A program made the translations under genes and the position numbers. Positions 39,900 through 53,074 of a DNA stretch of 64,000 nt are shown one piece after another. Source of the DNA: Fratercula arctica (lineage: Eukaryota > Chordata > Aves > Charadriiformes > Alcidae); the NCBI GenBank assembly GCA_947846985.1, contig CANTUZ010000001.1, positions 32,326,727 to 32,390,726 of the forward strand, given 5' to 3'. A model generated the notes under the pieces. The model saw nothing but the letters and a program-made list of their open reading frames with translations, was not told the DNA's origin and did no database searches. Each line of letters opens with the position of its first letter. Position 1 is the first letter of the stretch.

Positions 39900-42228
39900 A
39901 TAGAAGAACAAACTCAAAATTGTCAACACTCATCCTAAACCTTAACTCTTACAGGTAGTTGTCAGAAAACTGTTCAGTTCCAGCTTTCTACCACAGGCAG
40001 CAGGAAGGGAAGGAACTAAGCAGTGGCGAGTCCGTGGCACTCTCATGCTTTCGTGTCGAGATACATCACAGCATTCAAAGTACAAGGTTAGCGCAGAAAA
40101 ACCTTCTCATTCCAACCTCGGTTATGGATAAAGCACATCAGCCCTACAATGGTTTCACCAGGACACTGTACTATACAACAAACATACTTACAGCCAGATC
40201 TGTAATACGCATTTGTGTTAGGTCCTGCTGATGTTAGTGGCTTAGCATATAGTGCAAAATTTCAGTAAAGCATTGCAGATACTGAACTGACAATGACTAA
40301 ACCCCAGCCAAAACCACCAACTGCAAACAAAGGAGGCAACAGCTTAGCAGAAACATCATAACAGATCATAAAGAGAAACCCCAGGAACTGTATGACTATT
40401 GTCTACAAAGTTCACTTAGGAAATGTATTTCACTGAAAAGCCCAAAGCAACTTGCAAATTTAAAACTGAATGCAGATTTAAAAGGAAGGAATACTTTCAT
40501 GATTTGCACATCACTAGCACTGACATTTAAGTCACATTCTGTTGATAAAATCCCATCTCAAAGAGAAACCATCTTGTTCTCTCACAGTCGTGTTGTCTCG
40601 AAATGGTAAAGAGAATTAAAATAGCAGCATATATTTCTCTTAAGGCCATAAGAAGATGTGTCGATATTTAAATGCAGGCATGGAAAACACAAAGAATTTG
40701 AAAACCATAGTTTCTATAATATTGTTAAATTTGTGCATGCACATGAATGTACGTAAGAAATATTTTAGGCAGTGTCTTTGTATTCATTTCTGCTTCTTTC
40801 AAGCTGTGGAAAGTAACATTCTGTAGAAGAGCTTTTGTGAAAAATATTGCGGAAAATGACTCGCACTTGATTTGAAATGTAAATAAAACCCCTAGGATTT
40901 TAAAGTTCCTTCACTGTAGTTGCAATTTAAGTATAATTTGTTGGTCTCTGACACTGGCTGCCTCATTTTCTCTATCCAGATAATTCAAGGTGGGAAAGAG
41001 CAAGCTTAAGTATTCTAGATGACTGAAATTCAAAGGATTTTACATTTTATCTCTCTCTCAAGAAAAAGGCAACCTACTATTCTTTTTCATTTTATGGTGT
41101 TAATTTGAATTCAACTCCCAAGACATTTTAAAAATGTCCCAGACTCAGGCACTGGCAGGTGGCTGCACAATATCCTCTCTTTTGGAAAACACGTCAGGAT
41201 TGCGTCCGAGTACTAACCGATGGTTGTAGTGCTTCAGTGTCTTGTACGAGTATCTGAGGTACTTAGAGATTGAAAGATTCTCCCATAGAATGTAATGTTG
41301 TGATTAATTTCTAAAGTTGGGATCTTTTCCACTGACAGAGGAGCACAGGAGATACCCCTGTTTGTTTCCCCTGTGGTGTAGCTGTCTCCGTGGCACTCTA
41401 GGAGTTAAGCTCCCACTCTAGAAGTTAAGCTTGCCATGTCTTGAGGAATTAAATCACCCACTGATCAGAGAGAACCCAGGTTGGAGAAGCACTGAAGCCC
41501 TACAGACAGACACTCACACAAAAAAGAACCAGAAATAGAGGATGGATGGTTTGTCAACTAAGAACTTGTTTGAACTTGATGACATCCCAAGGAACAAGTG
41601 GTATTTGGATGGACACTTACGTACCCTGTCACCCTTCAGGCTGTTGTTTTACTGTCTTCTTGCGGTGTCAAGAATTTCAAAAATATTTTAGTAAGCCAGG
41701 AAATCAATACGTCACCAACAGAGCTTGCCACCTGGCAATTCTAATCTTTGATTTTGCAAAAGGATAACTTCTAGTACTCAGTGATATCATACAATTTTTT
41801 GGAGCTCCTTGGCAGCAGAGTAACTGTTGGACGATACTAGTCTACTGATCTCTCACAAATTGCAAATATCATCAGTAGTATGTGAACAAAGTTGCTTAAA
41901 AATAGAAGATGTGCTGTGGTGCTGACATTCTACATATTGTGTAAATTTGAGCTCGTCAGCCTGATAGTTGCCAAAGCAGTTTTGCAGAACCCAGAACACC
42001 GGCAGTACTCAGCATGACTATAGCATCTGGCATGGTGGCTAGCATCTAGCATCCCTGAGCTTCAGCGAGCTCTGCTCTGCAACAGATAAAACAAAGATTT
42101 ACATCCAAACTCTGACACCAATGTAAAAATGGCCTTTTGTATACCAGCTAGCCATCCCACCTTCCCAGACAGGGTCACACATGAAGGTAAATGAAAAGAA
42201 CAGAAGGTTAGTATGTCTAGTAACACAG
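39900..42228. other. GTF2F2 intron, no gene seen
   Basis: AT-rich intron sequence with short unrecognised ORFs. A small tandem duplication lies at 41394-41433 and is listed separately. Confidence 0.65.
41394..41433. repeat. Two-copy tandem duplication, 20-bp unit
   Basis: Two adjacent 20-bp copies, CACTCTAGGAGTTAAGCTCC and CACTCTAGAAGTTAAGCTTG, differing at three positions. It is a local duplication with no further structure seen. Confidence 0.85.
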
Positions 42229-42639
42229 GATGAGGTTCTTGAAAGGCTGAGAGACCTGGGTCTGTTCAGCCTGGAGAAGAGAAGACTGAGAGGGGACCTC
42301 ATCAATGCTTATCAATATCTAAAGGATGGGTGTCAAGAGGATGGGGCCAGACTCTTTTCAGTGGTGCCCAGCGATAGGACAAGGGGCAACGGGCACAAAT
42401 CAGAACACAGGAAATTCCATCTCAACATGGGGAAAAACTGCTTTACTTTGAGGGTGGCAGAGCACTGGCACAGGCTGCCCAGAGACGTTGTGGGCTCTCC
42501 TTCTCTGGAGATATTCAAAACCCACCTGGATGCGCTCCTGGCCAGCCTGCTCTAGGGGAACCTGCTTCAGCAGGGGGGTTGGACTAGATGACCTCCGAAC
42601 CATTCGGATCATCTTCCAACCCTTACCATTCTGCGATAA
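42229..42639 (+). mobile_element. CR1 LINE 3' fragment
   Basis: A 5'-truncated CR1 in plus orientation with a nearly intact ORF2 C-terminus (frame at 42181-42555). Motifs are [55 protein letters not shown] and the terminal LDALLASLL. The non-coding tail follows (CTAGATGACCTC, TTCCAACCCTTACCATTCTG) with a degenerate end near 42639. Its ending ([19 protein letters not shown]) separates it from the [10 protein letters not shown] copies at 4.3 and 44.4 kb, so at least two CR1 subfamilies inserted here. Confidence 0.94.
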
Positions 42640-43469
42640 GTCGTGACAGTTAAAACTGCGTTATCTTTCAGAGATTTTCACCAATTATAGTGTGCTTTCA
42701 TACTACAGATGGAAAAGAGGATGAGAAGAAGGAATGGGTGCTGCCCTGGGAACAAGAAAGGATGTCCCTATGTACTGAACAAGTCCCTCATTGAAATCTG
42801 GAAAGCACCTTAGCAGAAGAGACATCTCTGTAATTATTGTAGCTCTGGTAGCAGTAAGGTAACAAGACCTCCAGCACTGTATGATGCCAAAGACTTTGGT
42901 TTCGAGAGAAGGAATCTGTGCCACTGACATTTAGGTTTACTGGAAATACAAGTACCCAGAACTTCTGGTGCTGAGCACTGGTACTGAATAAGGCTTTTTT
43001 CAGCCTAAAGAAGCTGGCTACGACTGGAGCCTGAACACATTCCAGAGTGACTATTTTTAGCCTCGCCCCTTTCAGCAGATAAAAAGGAAACGGATGCTTT
43101 TTGGCTAATTACCACAAAGGCAAACTAGATATGTTCTTAAATGCAATGCCTCTGGTAGCAGGGGAAAAGGAGCAGTGTAAACAGCAGAAAAGGAACACTG
43201 CTTCATGAACTCCACGTTAAAGAAACAGGGCAATGGTAACTCTTCAGTTACAACTATTGATTTCCTTCTCCAGGGGTATAAGGAAAAATCCATGCAATAT
43301 TTGCCATAAACCTTTCTTAAATACACATCCCTAAGCATCTCTCTCTCTTTCTGAAAATGACCTTCATGCTAGGCTCCTCTCAACGTGTCTTTCCAAAAGG
43401 CATAGAACGCATTCTGTATGACCACTATTAAGAAGCACAAGAGCATCCCAGCAGCATCTTATCACACGA
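42640..43469. other. GTF2F2 intron between two CR1 copies
   Basis: About 830 bp of unique-looking intron sequence separating two same-orientation CR1 insertions. No gene or repeat recognised. Confidence 0.6.
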
Positions 43470-44758
43470 TCGGCAGGGCAGCCGAGGGATCAGGGCCAGC
43501 CAGCACGGGTTTAGGAAAGGGAGGTCCTGCTTCACCAACCTGATCTCTTTCTATGACCATGTGACCCGCCTTCTGGACACGGGGAAGGCTGTGGACATTG
43601 TCTATCTGGACTTTGGTAAGGCCTTTGACACCGTCCCCCACAGCATTCTCCTGGAGAAGCTGGTGAACCATGGCATAGACAAGTGTACTCTTCGCTGGGT
43701 TAAAAACTGGCTGGATGGCCGTGCCCAGAGAGTTGTGATTAATGGGGTGAAATCCTCTTGGCGGCCAGTCACCAGTGGTGTCCCTCAGGGCTCAGTTTTG
43801 GGGCCAGTTTTGTTTAATATCTTTATCAATGATCTGGATGAGGGGATTGAGTGCACCCTCAGTGAGTTCGCAGATGACACCAAACTAGGTGGGAGTGTTG
43901 ATCTGCTTGAGGGTAGGAAGGCTCTACAGAGGGACCTGGACAGGCTGGATCGATGGGCCAAGGCCAGTTGTATGAGGTTTAATAAGGACAAGTGCCGGGT
44001 CCTGCATTTTGGTCACAACCACCCCAAGCAACGCTACAGGCTTGGGGAAGAGTGGCTGGAAAGCTGCCCAGCAGAAAAGGACCTGGGGGTGCTGGTGCTG
44101 GTGGATGAGCCAGCAGTGTGCCCAGGTGGCCAAGAAGGCCAACAGCATTCTGGCTTGTATCAGGAATAGCGTGACCAGCAGGAGTAGGGAAGTGATGGTG
44201 CCTCTGTACTCGGCACTGGTGAGGCCTCGCCTCGAGTGCTGTGTTCAGTCCTGGGCCCCTCTGTACAAGAGGGACACTGAAGTGCTGGAGCGTGTCCAGA
44301 GGAGAGGTACCAAGCTGGTGAGGGGTCTGGAGACCAAGCCATATGAGGAGAGGCTGAGGGAACTGGGCATGTTTAGTTTGAAGAAGAGGAGGCTGAGGGG
44401 AGACCTCATTGCCCTCTACAACTACCTGAAAGGAGGTTGCAGAGAGGTGGGTGTTGGCCTCTTCTCCCAGGTGAATAATGACAGGACCAGAGGAAATGGT
44501 CTGAAGCTGCGTCAGGGGAGGTTTAGATTAGATATTAGGAAGAATTACTTTACTGAAAGAGTGGTCAGGCAGTGGAACAGCCTGCCCAGGGAGGTGGTTG
44601 AGTCACCATCCCTAGAGGTATTTAAGAAACGTGTAGATTTGGCACTTCAGGGCATGGTCTAGTGACAGAGATTGTAGGGGGTTTTTTTGTGTGTGTATGG
44701 TTGGACTCCATGATCTCAAAGGTCCTTTCCAACCATGAAGATTCTATGATTCTATGAT
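43470..44758 (+). mobile_element. CR1 LINE, partial reverse transcriptase to 3' end
   Basis: The longest CR1 copy here, about 1.29 kb in plus orientation. It encodes the C-terminal half of ORF2. The frame at 43561-44169 holds the reverse-transcriptase core: [20 protein letters not shown] (fingers/palm), [20 protein letters not shown], and the catalytic FADD box at 43867-43878. A second frame (44009-44662) carries the C-terminal segment [12 protein letters not shown] to SLEVFKKR. The reading frame shifts between them at about 44070-44160, so the copy is broken. The endonuclease half and ORF1 are absent (5'-truncated). It ends in GATTCTATGATTCTATGAT, the classic CR1 3' repeat. The start is approximate. 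Confidence 0.95.
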
Positions 44759-47700
44759 AAATTAGCCCAATTCACCTGTCTACCAGAAGCTGAAGACAAC
44801 AATGGGGCAAAAAGGATATGGTAAACCTGCAGCTGGATGCAGAAGGTTAAGAGAAACATGATAAAACGTCTGCTGCGTTACTAACAGTAGGTTATTTCAC
44901 ATTTATTAGCATTATTATAATGGCTGGAAGCAGTGAGCAAAATTAGGTCCTTTTCATATCACTGAACAAAAAAGCATGGCAATATAAAAGACCTATTAAA
45001 ATCCAGTCTCAGAACAGCACTTGTAAGAACAGTAAAAGACGACAGACAAAAGGGAAAGGACAAGAGACAGAGAAAAGAGCCTAAGATCACAAAGAAATAT
45101 GGAGCAAACCAACAGAAGCAACTCTCCCGACCTCTGAAATGGGGAATAACCACTCCTCCCTGCTGCTGAATTCATCTCACTTTAACCCTATTTTTCTTAC
45201 TTGTTCCTCTCCATTACTCTGTTCAAAAAACGTGAAAAATGAACCAAAAATGGACAAAGAGACTTAAGTACTGGTGTGCTTGCTACTTCGCAGTCCAATT
45301 GTTTACAAGTAGAATGGTATTTGCTTGATTTGTAAAAACTGGTGGGTGTCCAAGGAACATAAGGGAAATATAAAATACATCTCTCAACAGAACTGTTTAA
45401 CCCTTATGAACATGATTATTAGATAATTTTCTACAAATTGCACATTATTCTCCAGGAAAAAAACGGGACTGGAAATATTTTAGCACATGGAAAAAAATAA
45501 TTTTTTTTGTACTTAATGATGTTTTACTCAAAACATCCTAGGGAACGTCTTTTTGTACTATGATAAATTTTACTTCAAGACATTGATCTTCAGTACTTGA
45601 AAAATCAAGGTTGCATTGACTGACAGGCAGATGCAATCTCAGCTTTGCGTAAAAATGGTCTCCCACTTCAAACAAACTCAATGGCATTTGTGCAGCATGT
45701 CAGCTTTTGTGAAAACTGCATGAATATACTCATACGTATTTGTTTTGAAAGGGAATTCATAGCCAACTAAGCATATCTGCAAGAATATATATGAAGTGAC
45801 ATGCCGGTCAAATTATTAATTTTCTTTTGCTAGTAGTGAGTATTTGGGAAAAAAAAACTGGTATAATGCTCATTTTCAGCAATATACTGAACTGTCAGTC
45901 AGTCAGTCAATACTCTCACAGTATTTTAGAGAAGATGAGCAACTTGTCTTCACTAATTAAATTTCACTTGCTTGGCCTAGACCTCCAAGTGTCAGGACTC
46001 TGTCAAGTGGCCTCTGTAATATGGGTGTAAAGAAATGTGACTTTTCAAACGTGGAAGTTCATTAATTATTCTAGAACATTTTGCAACCCATTTCTCCTAA
46101 AAGCCTACCATGCATGTTTCTCCCTACAGTAGCTTTTTCTAAGGACTTTCATCACACTCTCTGTGGAAAACTCTTAAAAGAAAAAGCAAGAAGATATAAA
46201 AAATTTTTGCAGCCTTGTTACAAGCTGCCACGTTGGCAACTACCATTTTCACTAACGATACTTCAAGATGTATTTTTAAATTACTTAAGAGAATTATAGG
46301 GATTACCAGCCTCACTGCAGTGTTAAATGTCAGCTCTTCTAGGCTTTCTGTAATCCTAGGACTCCTTTTTTTACTTTATTTTTTCTATTTGGTGTACAGT
46401 TTGGGAGAGTTCAGTAATTCAGGTTATGTACAGTTGAATCAGTGTCTCCCAAAATCCATTTCAAAAGCTGACCAGCATTTCAATGGCACATTTGAAGCGC
46501 TCTGATTTTATCCCAGTTTTTGCCTGCCATCCACTACTACTGTTGGGGAAGCGCTATCAAACACTGCATTCATCAGCCGCCTCAGATGCACTTTGCATGT
46601 GCCTCCAAAACCTCCTCTGAGACCCGAGAACCTGATGCCCAGCCACCCTGTTGCAAAGGACTCGGGCAGTCCTGGAGACTTTGTTGTAGCTACTCAGCTT
46701 GACAATGTCAGTTTGAATTGGAGCTTTGCAGAAGAGAGATTAATCTCCCACAAACAACGTTTTTTCTCTTCTCAACCTTTGCTCAAAAAGAAATGTAGTT
46801 TGAGATGCATTAAAATTATTTTTGAAAAAATAAATAATAATAATAATAGCTTTCTGCGAGGAAATGGAGAAAGAGAAGTAAAAAGAAATGCAAAAGGGGG
46901 ACTGAGAAAACACTGGGGAAGACGACTGTGGTCAGAAGGAAGAACAGAACAGACGCGAAGACCAGTGCAAAGATGGAAACAGGTAATCTGGCAGAGAGAA
47001 TATGAGATGGGGTGCATGCCAGTCCCCCTTTTTCTCTCTTTTGTGCACAGCAGAAGCCCTTCAGGAGTATCAAAATCTTATTCTCATCTCCTTTCAAGTC
47101 ACTTGGAGCCTGAAGGGATCCTCAATGTTTGGGGGACTCCTCTCTCCCTGTATCCTGTCTTTCCCAGCGCAGACTAGCCTCTGGGAGGACCTCTCTGAGG
47201 AGTCATTAACACCAAGATGATTAAGCACTGGGACCATAGAATGAAGGTAATGGAAATCAAAATATCTTTAGTCTCAGAAAGCCAAAATTAAGGGACAGAT
47301 AATGCCTCCTTATGGTGGAGGAAGAAAATAATCTAATTTGAGAGGCCCAGCTGGGGTGGATCTGAAGCCCACCTAGGGCATCCTGGAAGAAGGAAAAGGC
47401 CACCTAACTAAGGTGACAGGCATGGTGGGGGCGCAAGACCGGTGCAAACATAGCGTGCACCAGACAATGCACCTTGTGTGTAACCCCATCTGTGATACAC
47501 ACCCTCTGCTACTACAGTTCACATGCCACCGTCTTCCTGTGTCCTACAGGCTTGATGGAGCAAGAAAGGAAGTATCAACCAGAAAGAGTAAAGGGGGGAA
47601 GGGACAGAATCTTCTGTGACTACCACACAGTGAAACTGTCCACAGTTGGGAACAGAGTCTGCCTGTTGTTTTTTTTTTTTTTTTACCACGCAGTCCAAAT

Positions 47701-50531
47701 ATTTTTAAGTGAGACCATGAGATCCACTCCCACAAGACACAAATTAGGATAGGTGCTTGGAAACCACATATTATTTTCCAGCTAGCTGCAACAGTATCAC
47801 CAGTGGTAACTGCAAATGTATAACTAATCATTAAGGCATTACACAAAGAACAAATACATCGTTAATAAAAAATTTTCTAGGAAATTCAATAGCATGAAGC
47901 TTTATTAGTGCAGAATAGCAGGTGTTTCATGTCACTTGTTCCCCTTCTAGAACTTGAATTTCAGGAAAATGGAAAAAAAAAAATTAAATCTACTAACAAC
48001 AAAACTACCAAAATGTAAAGTACCAAGTGAAGGTCACACAACCTTTGTTTTACCATTCTGACTAGTTATCCCTAGACACACATTTGTACCTTGTATTCAA
48101 AGTGTTCTGAACATCATCCATTTACACCCTTCCCGTAATCAAATCAAAGGTCGCTCCTTGGGGAAAAAACCCTTCTTCCCATCTGCTCCGTTGGACAATG
48201 CTTTCACCCACGCGTGTCACCAAATTGTGTGCTTTCATTACCCATCCTTAAACCCACACGTCACACACATCTCTCACCTACAGAGCAGCATAGAATCAAA
48301 TGCCACACCACGCCACGCACCCATCAGCTGATTTCCTTGACCCAGATACAGAGGGTAAAATAGAGGGGATCCGTATCTGCATTCAATACCAGGGAGGTAT
48401 ATAATCCCTTTTGGTCACTGCCAGCTTTCAGAAAACAAATGATTACAATTATTGGAGCGTGCAGCTTAACTTCGTTTTCTAGATCTTCAAAGTTTGAAGC
48501 AACTGCATTTATCTTTTAATTTTATTTCCTTCCCGACTCAATTTACTATTGTAGCACTTAAAGCCTACACAACAGACTTGCTGTTTTATCAATATTATCA
48601 ATTCCACCTTTGGAGAGTCTCTCTCATGTGAAGCACAATAGTAAATAGCAAAGTGAATAAAAATGGTTTAATATAACACAGTTCTATAACTTATGTGGTT
48701 TATCTTCAATGCTGTCACTTTTTTAAAGCACGAATACAGACTGCAGCATGTTGAGGGTGGGAGACAGTAAAGGCAGTGGAAAGTTAGATCCTACTACTCA
48801 AATACCAGAGATGATATTTGGACATAAATCAATTTCTTCTGAGGCTGTGACTGCTAGATCTGCTAAGTCTCATACTGATTCCCACCAGATAAGTTTGTGG
48901 GGTTTTTTTTTTTAACTTTCTGGTAAAAGGCAAAAAAAATCTTTAACAACATGGAAAGTTAGAAACTAGGCATACACAGCCTGACAATTTTTCTACACGG
49001 AAGAAAAAACAACGGCACCATCAGTTTTCAGCTGCCAACACTTCCAAACATAAAAACCTGCCTTCGTGTTTGTATCCTTGTTGCTCCTATAGGAGCTGAA
49101 CATGACAAAATCAAAGACCAGGAGGGGCTGCATGCAGGCATGCATGACAAAGTAGAATGCTGAAAAATTCTAAGTTTGGGCAGTATGTCATTAAAGCTAT
49201 CAGTTTTGTTTTGGTCTCCTGCTGTGGCCTTCCCAGAAGCAGCTTATCTGATCAACTAATAGAAGACTCTGTACAAAATTCAAAAAAGCACTTGGATCAG
49301 GCAACCTGTGATTAAAACAATTATGAAGCAAATACACCCCACAGACTACATTCATATATATTTAAAACTGCCAGATTGAAATGAGTCTTTTTCTAGTAAC
49401 GTTACATTTGCTTCATACTCCATTTCACACTGATGACAAAAATCATGACAGCAATCACAGAACACAGTCTGAGATGAAGTAGTTCACTGTACATGAGCAA
49501 ACTTCTGGTACTGATTTGCCACCAGCTAGACCATAAAGTCTCAGCATTAAATGAACACAACAGGGAAATACTGGAGCAGTTTAGATGACGGAGGAGGTTA
49601 ATAAAACATAAGATACTGTAAATCAGAAAACAGACCACGAATTGGGGAAAAACATCACTTTGCCTTTTCTGCATTTCTTCTGACGATTCTAAAACTAGTC
49701 ACGGACGAGTCTCTTCCTGAAATTTCCTGCTTTGCATTTCTCTGTTTACAACAAACTCACAAGACGAAAGGGTGATTTAATTAAAACCCACATGCTTAAA
49801 ATATATAAATGTGTATCTAATACAATGCAAAATTCAATTCCAAATCTGATTTATTACTAGAGAACATAATCAAGTTAATTACCCCTATGATATATGGATC
49901 ACATGGTAAATTCTAGATGCATTGCATTAAATTTTCAAAAGTCACTGAATGATTCAGTTAAATGTATGTCTTGTGGTTTCCATGCCACGTCTGACATTTT
50001 CAGCCATTACCTTTTCTGGTAAGCGTGCTAGTTTAGGTCTAACACTTCTCCCTGAACTTTTTCTTATTTTGGGCATTTTAAATATCTTTTCAGAGGTGCT
50101 CTTCGTCTAGCATGGCACAGTATTAAGTGGAATTAAATTTGGACAATCCACACAGAAACACATACTCGATAAGCGTACCCTGACCAGACCAATGTAAACC
50201 TTTAAGTCCTCAGGAAATTCAGCTTTAATCACATCTGAATATAGCCAAGTATGAATATGTTCAGGTATGAAGGGGCACAATGTGTGCTCTAGTGAGAGCT
50301 TTGCACACGATGGAACACAGAAGTCTACATCATCCCACCAGACAACACCAGAGGGAGGTACAAGGGTAGGGAAGGTACATTCCTTTCCTACAGTAAATCC
50401 ACCCCAAAAGCAAGAACAGTTCCTATCCTGTATAAATCCTACAGAAGAACATGGTAATCCATCCCTAGTAAGGCAATAATAAAAGCATCAAAGTCAGATA
50501 TCACATATCCAGATAGGCAGATCACTCCTAC
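44759..50531. other. End of the 35.9-kb GTF2F2 intron, no gene assigned
   Basis: Intron sequence up to the GTF2F2 exon at 50532. A 194-codon open frame at 46593-47177 (plus) spans an AAT-repeat patch and matches no family I know. A GC-richer stretch follows at about 46900-47650. A T run of about 15 lies at 47672-47686 and a (CAGT)4 near 45895-45909. I do not call a gene. Confidence 0.55.
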
Positions 50532-50613
50532 CTTTTCAGTTTCATATAGTTTTCACTAGCTGCAGGTCTGCATTCAGCACGTTGCACCACTATTCCTTCC
50601 AAGGAAAGTTTAT
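50532..50613 (-). CDS. GTF2F2: GTF2F2 (RAP30) internal exon, end of dimerisation domain
   Basis: An 82-nt minus-strand exon. It starts with AT, completing a D codon, then encodes 26 residues, KLSLEGIVVQRAECRPAASE to NYMKLK, and leaves AG for the next exon. This equals human RAP30 residues 102-129, with K for R in NYM[R/K]LK. It is the end of the N-terminal beta-barrel that pairs with RAP74 and the start of the linker. The acceptor is TTTCATTCTAG, with AG at 50615-50614, and the donor is GTAGGAG from 50531. The AG end and the A start of the exon at 14624 rebuild the arginine codon, so the two are consecutive across a 35,907-bp intron. The open frame upstream of the acceptor (MLYLLNAELV...) is intron. 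Confidence 0.97.
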
Positions 50614-52224
50614 CTAGAATGAAAAAAGCAAAGCGAAACTGGACATTAAAATAAGATTCACCAACACGGTCTGCATTTGAGTTATTTTTCACTAATTCAG
50701 CATTTAGTAAATATAACATAACCGTAAGTTTTAAAGTCTCTGCTATTTAGACACTGAAGAAAAAAGCAGGAAAAACATGCTTGCACAGCTAATATCCCCT
50801 AGACTTCCTTATTTTGCCATCAGATGGTTTACATTAAGAATGAAACACAAAGACCAAATTTTAAATAAGAGATGGTAACCGTGTGGTCCTCCTTTCCTAG
50901 ATTGTTGCACTCAGCTTACCTAGGAACTGTCATCTAGAAAAGTGCTTTGAATGCAGTCAATGACCATGAAAAAAATAATCTACAAAGAGAACCCGATCAT
51001 CAAAGTATCCAAAATTAGTGGAAGATAACACAACAGCCTAATTTTATTCCTATCCTCAGAAAAAGAGTAAGCTATTTTCATTGTATCACAATAAAAAAAA
51101 AATTCACTAAAGGAATATAATGCAATAAAGTAATAATACTACATATGCTAACACTCAGGGAAATGACATAAAAACTTGCAATTAGCAATCTAGGAGACCA
51201 CATACTAAGTTTTAGTTAATACTGTGCTCTGTACATTCACCCCTGTAACAGAGTCACTTTGTAATCCAACGTGAACACCTTTCGCCTAAAGCAACGAAGA
51301 CTAACAGAGCAGCGCAATAGTACCAGCCTACTCTGTAAAGGTGGAAGAGCCTAAAAATTAGAAGCAACTTGACGTAGAAAGGAAAAGAGAAGTGATAGTG
51401 GGCAAACACCTGCTTCTCTACTATGAAGTTCTAGCACATATAGTGTGTAGGGGGGTGGTGTGGCCACTTAACCATCTCCTTTGGGCACAGCCAGTGCAGT
51501 ATCTATAAAGCATACACCTCTTGCACAACAAGAAACGATGAGTTTCTTAGCTTTAACAGCTTGATTAGCTCTTGATACTTAAAATGCCCTTCCAACAGAG
51601 AGCTTTGGCTTGGTATTGGTGTAGGGTACTACACTGTCACCGTCACCTTCAGCTGGCAATGTCACAGAAGATAACAGAAACGCTTAGAAGTATTGATGCC
51701 ACGTAACACAAGGCACTCTGAGATGCCTCTGATTTTTCCATTGCCTTATAGATTGAAATATTATTACATCTGGAAATCTAAGTCTGCTCTCCCTGAATAA
51801 TGCAGAGAGCGATTACTTTGACAGCATGTATTTTAAAATGATTTAATCTAAAATTTCTTGGTTTGATTTAAACTAAATCCTTGAAAGGAGTAAGAATGAC
51901 ATACTTTTCCAGGTAGTTTTAAATGAAACAAAGAAAATTTATATTAGAATGCTTCTGGTTTTACAGATTCCTAAGGTTTTATGGTCAGGAGAGACAACCT
52001 GGCAAATTTGCCTGACCTCCTGTGTATCAACAGACAGATAAATTTTACCTTCTTTTTTCCGTACAGAACCTAGTAACGTATTTGTGGCTAGAGTGGTACT
52101 AATATTGCTGCTTAATTTCTAATATGAATTTGCCTTCAGCTTCTAGCAGTTCGTTCTTCTTATGACTTCCTATACTATGCTAGCTAAAGAGCCTTTTAGT
52201 ACCTGGTGTTTTCTCCCTTTGAAA
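50614..52224. other. GTF2F2 intron, no gene seen
   Basis: AT-rich sequence immediately upstream (minus sense) of the 50532-50613 exon. No ORF or repeat of note was recognised. The exon that should precede it (human residues before 102, ending TVFTESS) was searched for by eye up to 64000 and not seen. Confidence 0.65.
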
Positions 52225-52462
52225 TTACTTACACATTGTAATCAAGTCCCATCTCAATCATCTTTTCAATAAATGAAGTAATTCAAGCTCATGCATTATC
52301 TCACCACAAGGCATTTATGTCACACTTAAAGAAGTTTTGTGTCTGTTATCTGCACCTTGTTCAATCTTGAAATGATGTTTTAAGAATATGGAGACCAAAA
52401 AATAGATGTAATACTATTGCACTGGTCCTACCATATACGGAGGTAAAATAACAGATCCAGGA
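52225..52462 (-). mobile_element. Ancient CR1-type LINE fragment, 3' portion
   Basis: A strongly diverged CR1 piece in minus orientation. In reverse complement, the stretch around 52245-52300 keeps the order of the ORF2 C-terminal region seen in the young copy at 44.4 kb (GGAGACCTCATT...CTCTACAACTACC), here as GGGACTTGATTACAATGTGT. The plus strand further on reads GAGACCAAAA and ACTATTGCACTGGTCCTACC, as in inverted old CR1. No reading frame survives. Confidence 0.58.
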
Positions 52463-53074
52463 GCTGGAATTTCTCTCACCTCACTTCAGCCATCTCAAGG
52501 TTATTCAGCAGAATCTCTGAATTCAGCTGAGAGAGAGAGGAAGGGAGACTTTCAGAAGAAAATGGTCCCATCACTTTTAGGATTCAATGATCTGCCCTGC
52601 ACTGGTGGGGTTTTTTTGTGGGTTTGGTTTTTGGAGGTTTCTTTGGGGGGGTGGGATGTCTGTGTCCCATGACTGTGCTTCATGTTTAGACAGTTAAAAT
52701 CGGGTTGAGATCAATTTGTCTGTAAAAATCAAGCTCTGGGGGTTGATGGATCTGACTGGCTATTGTATCACTAAGAGATCTATTTTGAGTCTTTTCTAAG
52801 CTCTATGTGTTCTGCGTTCCCTGTTCCTAGGTGTGTAATTGCCTTTGGCTTGGTTAAAATGCATTGTCTTTAAACAGATTCTGTGAATTAAGTGATCCTG
52901 GTCACACCATGACAGTTCTGTCATAGTTATTCACTGTCTTACTAGCATTTGTGTCAATCACGACACATTTTATTAGCAGTGATTCTCACTTACTACTGTC
53001 CTCCTTGCTAATCCTGGAGGAAGCCCTTCAAACTACAACCTGAGTGGCTTCCTACTGATAATTACTTTCTGATA
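52463..53074. other. Intron; may be decayed middle of an old CR1
   Basis: No gene. The distance between the CR1-like pieces on each side (about 1.0 kb between matching landmarks, against about 0.93 kb in the young copy at 43.5-44.7 kb) suggests that this stretch is the unrecognisable middle of one old element. It holds a G/T-rich patch at 52607-52655 with G runs of 4, 3, 7 and 3. Confidence 0.35.

Noticed and set aside
39386..39958. 190-codon plus-strand ORF
   Set aside because: Antisense of the minus-oriented CR1 at 39039-39820, ending in a microsatellite-encoded Tyr/Met/Ile repeat.
52607..52655. Plus-strand G-quadruplex candidate
   Set aside because: There are four G runs, but the gaps between them include about 9 and 22 bases, so a stable canonical quadruplex is doubtful.
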